Positions 46,539-48,075 of a DNA stretch of 48,075 nt are shown here, piece after piece. Source of the stretch: Rhodobacter sp. GTDB lineage: Bacteria > Pseudomonadota > Alphaproteobacteria > Rhodobacterales > Rhodobacteraceae. The stretch's first letter is position 1, and each line of letters starts with the position of its first letter. The notes under the pieces were generated by a model that worked only from the letters and a program-made list of their open reading frames with translations, ran no database searches and had not been told where the DNA came from. Position numbers and translations under genes: made by a program. Where the stretch lies: contig JADCDI010000089.1 in assembly GCA_020251025.1 (NCBI GenBank), positions 1 to 48,075 of the forward strand. Direction: 5' to 3'.

Positions 46539-47216
46539 ATGGGCCCTGCCATGTCGCCGAACTTCGGGGAACGGCGCGACGGGGTTTCGCCGGACCTTGT
46601 CGTGCTGCATTACACGGCGATGCCAAGCTGTGCCGCCGCGCTGGAGCGCCTGTGCGATCCGCTGGCAGAGGTTTCGGCGCATTATCTGATCTGTGAAGCG
46701 GGCGATGTGCTGGCCCTTGTTCCTGAACGGGCGCGGGCCTGGCATGCCGGGGTGGGGTCCTGGGGGGCGGTGACGGATGTCAATTCGCGCAGCATTGGCA
46801 TTGAACTGGCCAATGACGGGCTGCAACCCTTTGCTGCGCCCCAGATGACCGCGCTGGAATTCCTGCTTGGCGGCATTCTTGCGCGGTGGTCGATTCCGCC
46901 GCATCGCGTGATCGGGCATTCGGACCTGGCCCCTGCGCGCAAGGGTGATCCGGGTGCCCGGTTCGATTGGCGCAGGCTGGCGCGGGCGGGGCTGTCGGTC
47001 TGGCCGGATGCGCGGCAGGACAGACCGGACCCGGGCGGCTTTGTCGCCGCCGCCCGCACCTTTGGCTATCCCGACGTGCCCTTTGACATCCTGCTGCGCG
47101 CGGTGCGGCTGCGCTTCCGCCCCTGGGGGTGCGGGCCGCTGGACGCGGTGGACATGGGCATGATGTTGGACCTTTCCCGGCGCTTTCCGGTTGACGCGGG
47201 CGGGGTGCGCCCTTAA
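46539..47216 (+). CDS. N-acetylmuramoyl-L-alanine amidase (AmpD/AmiD-like), 225 aa
   Basis: Zinc amidase of peptidoglycan recycling or remodelling (EC 3.5.1.28). The amidase_2 domain shows LVVLHYTAMPSCAAALERL with the first zinc His (H24), VSAHYLICEAGDVLALVPE, and the C-terminal zinc motif GHSDLAPARKGDPGARFDW with His and Asp. A short extension (about 170-225) could be a peptidoglycan-binding-like region (AARTFGYPD). No signal peptide is seen, so it may be cytoplasmic like AmpD. The start could be 46539 or 46551 (MSPNFGERR); the two differ by four residues. Follows the Excalibur lipoprotein by 4 bp. Confidence 0.88.
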   Translation: MGPAMSPNFGERRDGVSPDLVVLHYTAMPSCAAALERLCDPLAEVSAHYLICEAGDVLALVPERARAWHAGVGSWGAVTDVNSRSIGIELANDGLQPFAAPQMTALEFLLGGILARWSIPPHRVIGHSDLAPARKGDPGARFDWRRLARAGLSVWPDARQDRPDPGGFVAAARTFGYPDVPFDILLRAVRLRFRPWGCGPLDAVDMGMMLDLSRRFPVDAGGVRP

Positions 47217-47225
47217 CTGCGTGTT

Positions 47226-47632
47226 GCGCGGAGGGCTGGATGACCGCGGCGGGGCGCAGGCCCTGTCGAGGAAAGTCCGGGCTCCATGAAGCAAGGGTGC
47301 CGGGTAACGCCCGGCCGGGGCAACCCGAGGGAAAGCGCCACAGAGAAGAGTCTGCCCCATCGGACCGGCAACGGTTCCGGGGTGATGGTGAAACGGCGGG
47401 GTAAAAGCCCACCGCGGACCTGGCAACAGGGACGGCACGGCAAGCCCCACCCGGAGCAATGCCGAATAGGGGCCTCAGGCGGGCGGTCCGGCAACGGGCT
47501 GCACCGCAGGGACGCTTCAGCCCGAAGGCCCGGGTTGGCAGCTTAAGCCCGCCGGCAACGGCGGGATCAGAGGAATGGTCATCCAGGGGGTTTCGGCCCC
47601 CGGACAGAACCCGGCTTACAGGCCGTCCGCGC
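47226..47632 (+). ncRNA. rnpB: RNase P RNA, bacterial class A
   Basis: Catalytic RNA that trims 5' leaders from tRNA precursors. Conserved region I reads GAGGAAAGTCCGGGCTCC near the 5' end and region V reads AGAGGAATGGTCATCC with ACAGAACCCGGCTTACAGG near the 3' end. The terminal helix P1 forms from GCGCGGA at 47226 and TCCGCGC at 47626-47632. The whole of about 407 nt has the long hairpin arms expected of alphaproteobacterial class A. AT-richer ATTTTCTCTC follows the 3' end. Confidence 0.96.
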
Positions 47633-47742
47633 ATTTTCTCTCTGCCGGAAAGGGGGCGCCTGCTGCCCGGCGTCCGCGCGACGCGCGCCCCTTGCGCAGG
47701 GGGCCGCCGGGGGCGTTTTGCCGGGAAGAAACCGCTCTGGCA

Positions 47743-48075
47743 GGGTGCAGAAGCCGTGCCGGTCGCATGGGCGGCCTGAGGGCAAAGCGGGACACTCTTC
47801 TGCCTTGGGGCTTTGCGCCCCCTGGCAGGGTCCATCGCCCCTGCCACAGCGCTGCGCTGATCCTTGCCCGGCCGGGGGCCAAAGCCCCCGGCCAGCGCCC
47901 GCCCCGCAACCGGCGGGCGCTGGCCTCTGCTGGTCCAAGAACTGCCGGTCTACAGGGCACCGTCCCGCGCGGGCGGGGGAAACGCGGCTCGTGTTTCCTC
48001 TTCCCGCCCGGAACGGCGAAGGCACCCTCACCGCTTCTCTGGCAGGGGCCATCGCCCCTGCCACAGCGTCCCGCC
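47743..48075 (+). repeat. Structured repeat array, block 4 (left part)
   Basis: A leader at about 47745-47823, with CTGAGGGCAAAGCGGGACAC, is followed by a unit whose first stem starts at 47824. A second unit begins at 48041 (period 217 bp) and continues beyond the window. Stems seen are TGGCAGGG/CCCTGCCA, GGCCGGGGGC/GCCCCCGGCC, and GGGCGGG...CCCGCCC with GAAACGC-type sequence inside. The array begins about 110 bp downstream of rnpB. Between rnpB and the leader I see only GC-rich intergenic sequence. Confidence 0.85.

Overview
The window looks like chromosomal DNA of an alphaproteobacterium of the order Rhodobacterales (Rhodobacteraceae). The reasons are the very high GC content, the TCA-cycle gene order (mdh, sucC, sucD, sucA, odhB, lpd, with sdhCDAB nearby), the sequence types of SucA, OdhB and SdhA, a FYDLN-acid protein, a ceramidase-type membrane protein, and a class A RNase P RNA. 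I see no prophage, insertion sequence, CRISPR array or replication origin.

Layout. 1-546: end of a GC-rich structured repeat array. 547-5810: a DMT exporter divergent from adenine deaminase (ade), an AGE-family sugar epimerase/isomerase, two tiny membrane-protein genes, and tRNA-Ala(GGC). 5900-7771: a FYDLN-acid protein, a YgjP-type metallopeptidase and a GntR regulator. 8053-19824 (minus strand): a TCA block of mdh, then sucC, sucD, sucA, odhB and lpd, with small accessory genes fitted between the core genes by stop/start overlaps. Between sucC and sucD lie an antisense HigB-HigA toxin-antitoxin ORF and a degenerate copy of the sucD 5' end. 19944-20730: second repeat array. 20872-26176 (plus strand): NnrU family, DUF1737, sdhC, sdhD, sdhA, two lipoproteins, sdhB. 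26341-27060: third repeat array. 27635-34329: MarR/SRPBCC pair, DUF1989 protein, aldo/keto reductase with deoD, sugar kinase with dtd, and a long-form purC. 34330-40902: an apparent membrane-stress cluster of XpaC, TelA, a DUF2927 lipoprotein, an SPFH-GYF protein and two zinc-ribbon membrane proteins. 41000-47216: RluB-type pseudouridine synthase, tadA, ceramidase family, gatCA, an Excalibur lipoprotein and a peptidoglycan amidase. 47226-47632: rnpB, followed by a fourth repeat array that runs off the window.

How the genes work together. SucA, OdhB and Lpd form the 2-oxoglutarate dehydrogenase complex. SucCD, SdhCDAB and Mdh take its product on through succinate and fumarate to the oxaloacetate end of the cycle. 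Two tandem TGTGATCACA-type palindromes with the same 21-bp spacing lie upstream of both sucC and sdhC, so one regulator probably controls both operons. Ade, DeoD and PurC are purine-metabolism genes, but they are scattered rather than in one operon.

The most unusual items are: (1) a single ORF that joins HigB toxin and HigA antitoxin with no stop between them, sitting antisense inside the suc operon next to a sucD 5' duplication; (2) a modular array (leader, about 240-bp units, trailer) of hairpin-rich repeats with compensatory base changes, present at four loci; (3) the shared paired palindrome of the TCA operons; and (4) the XpaC/TelA/SPFH/zinc-ribbon cluster.
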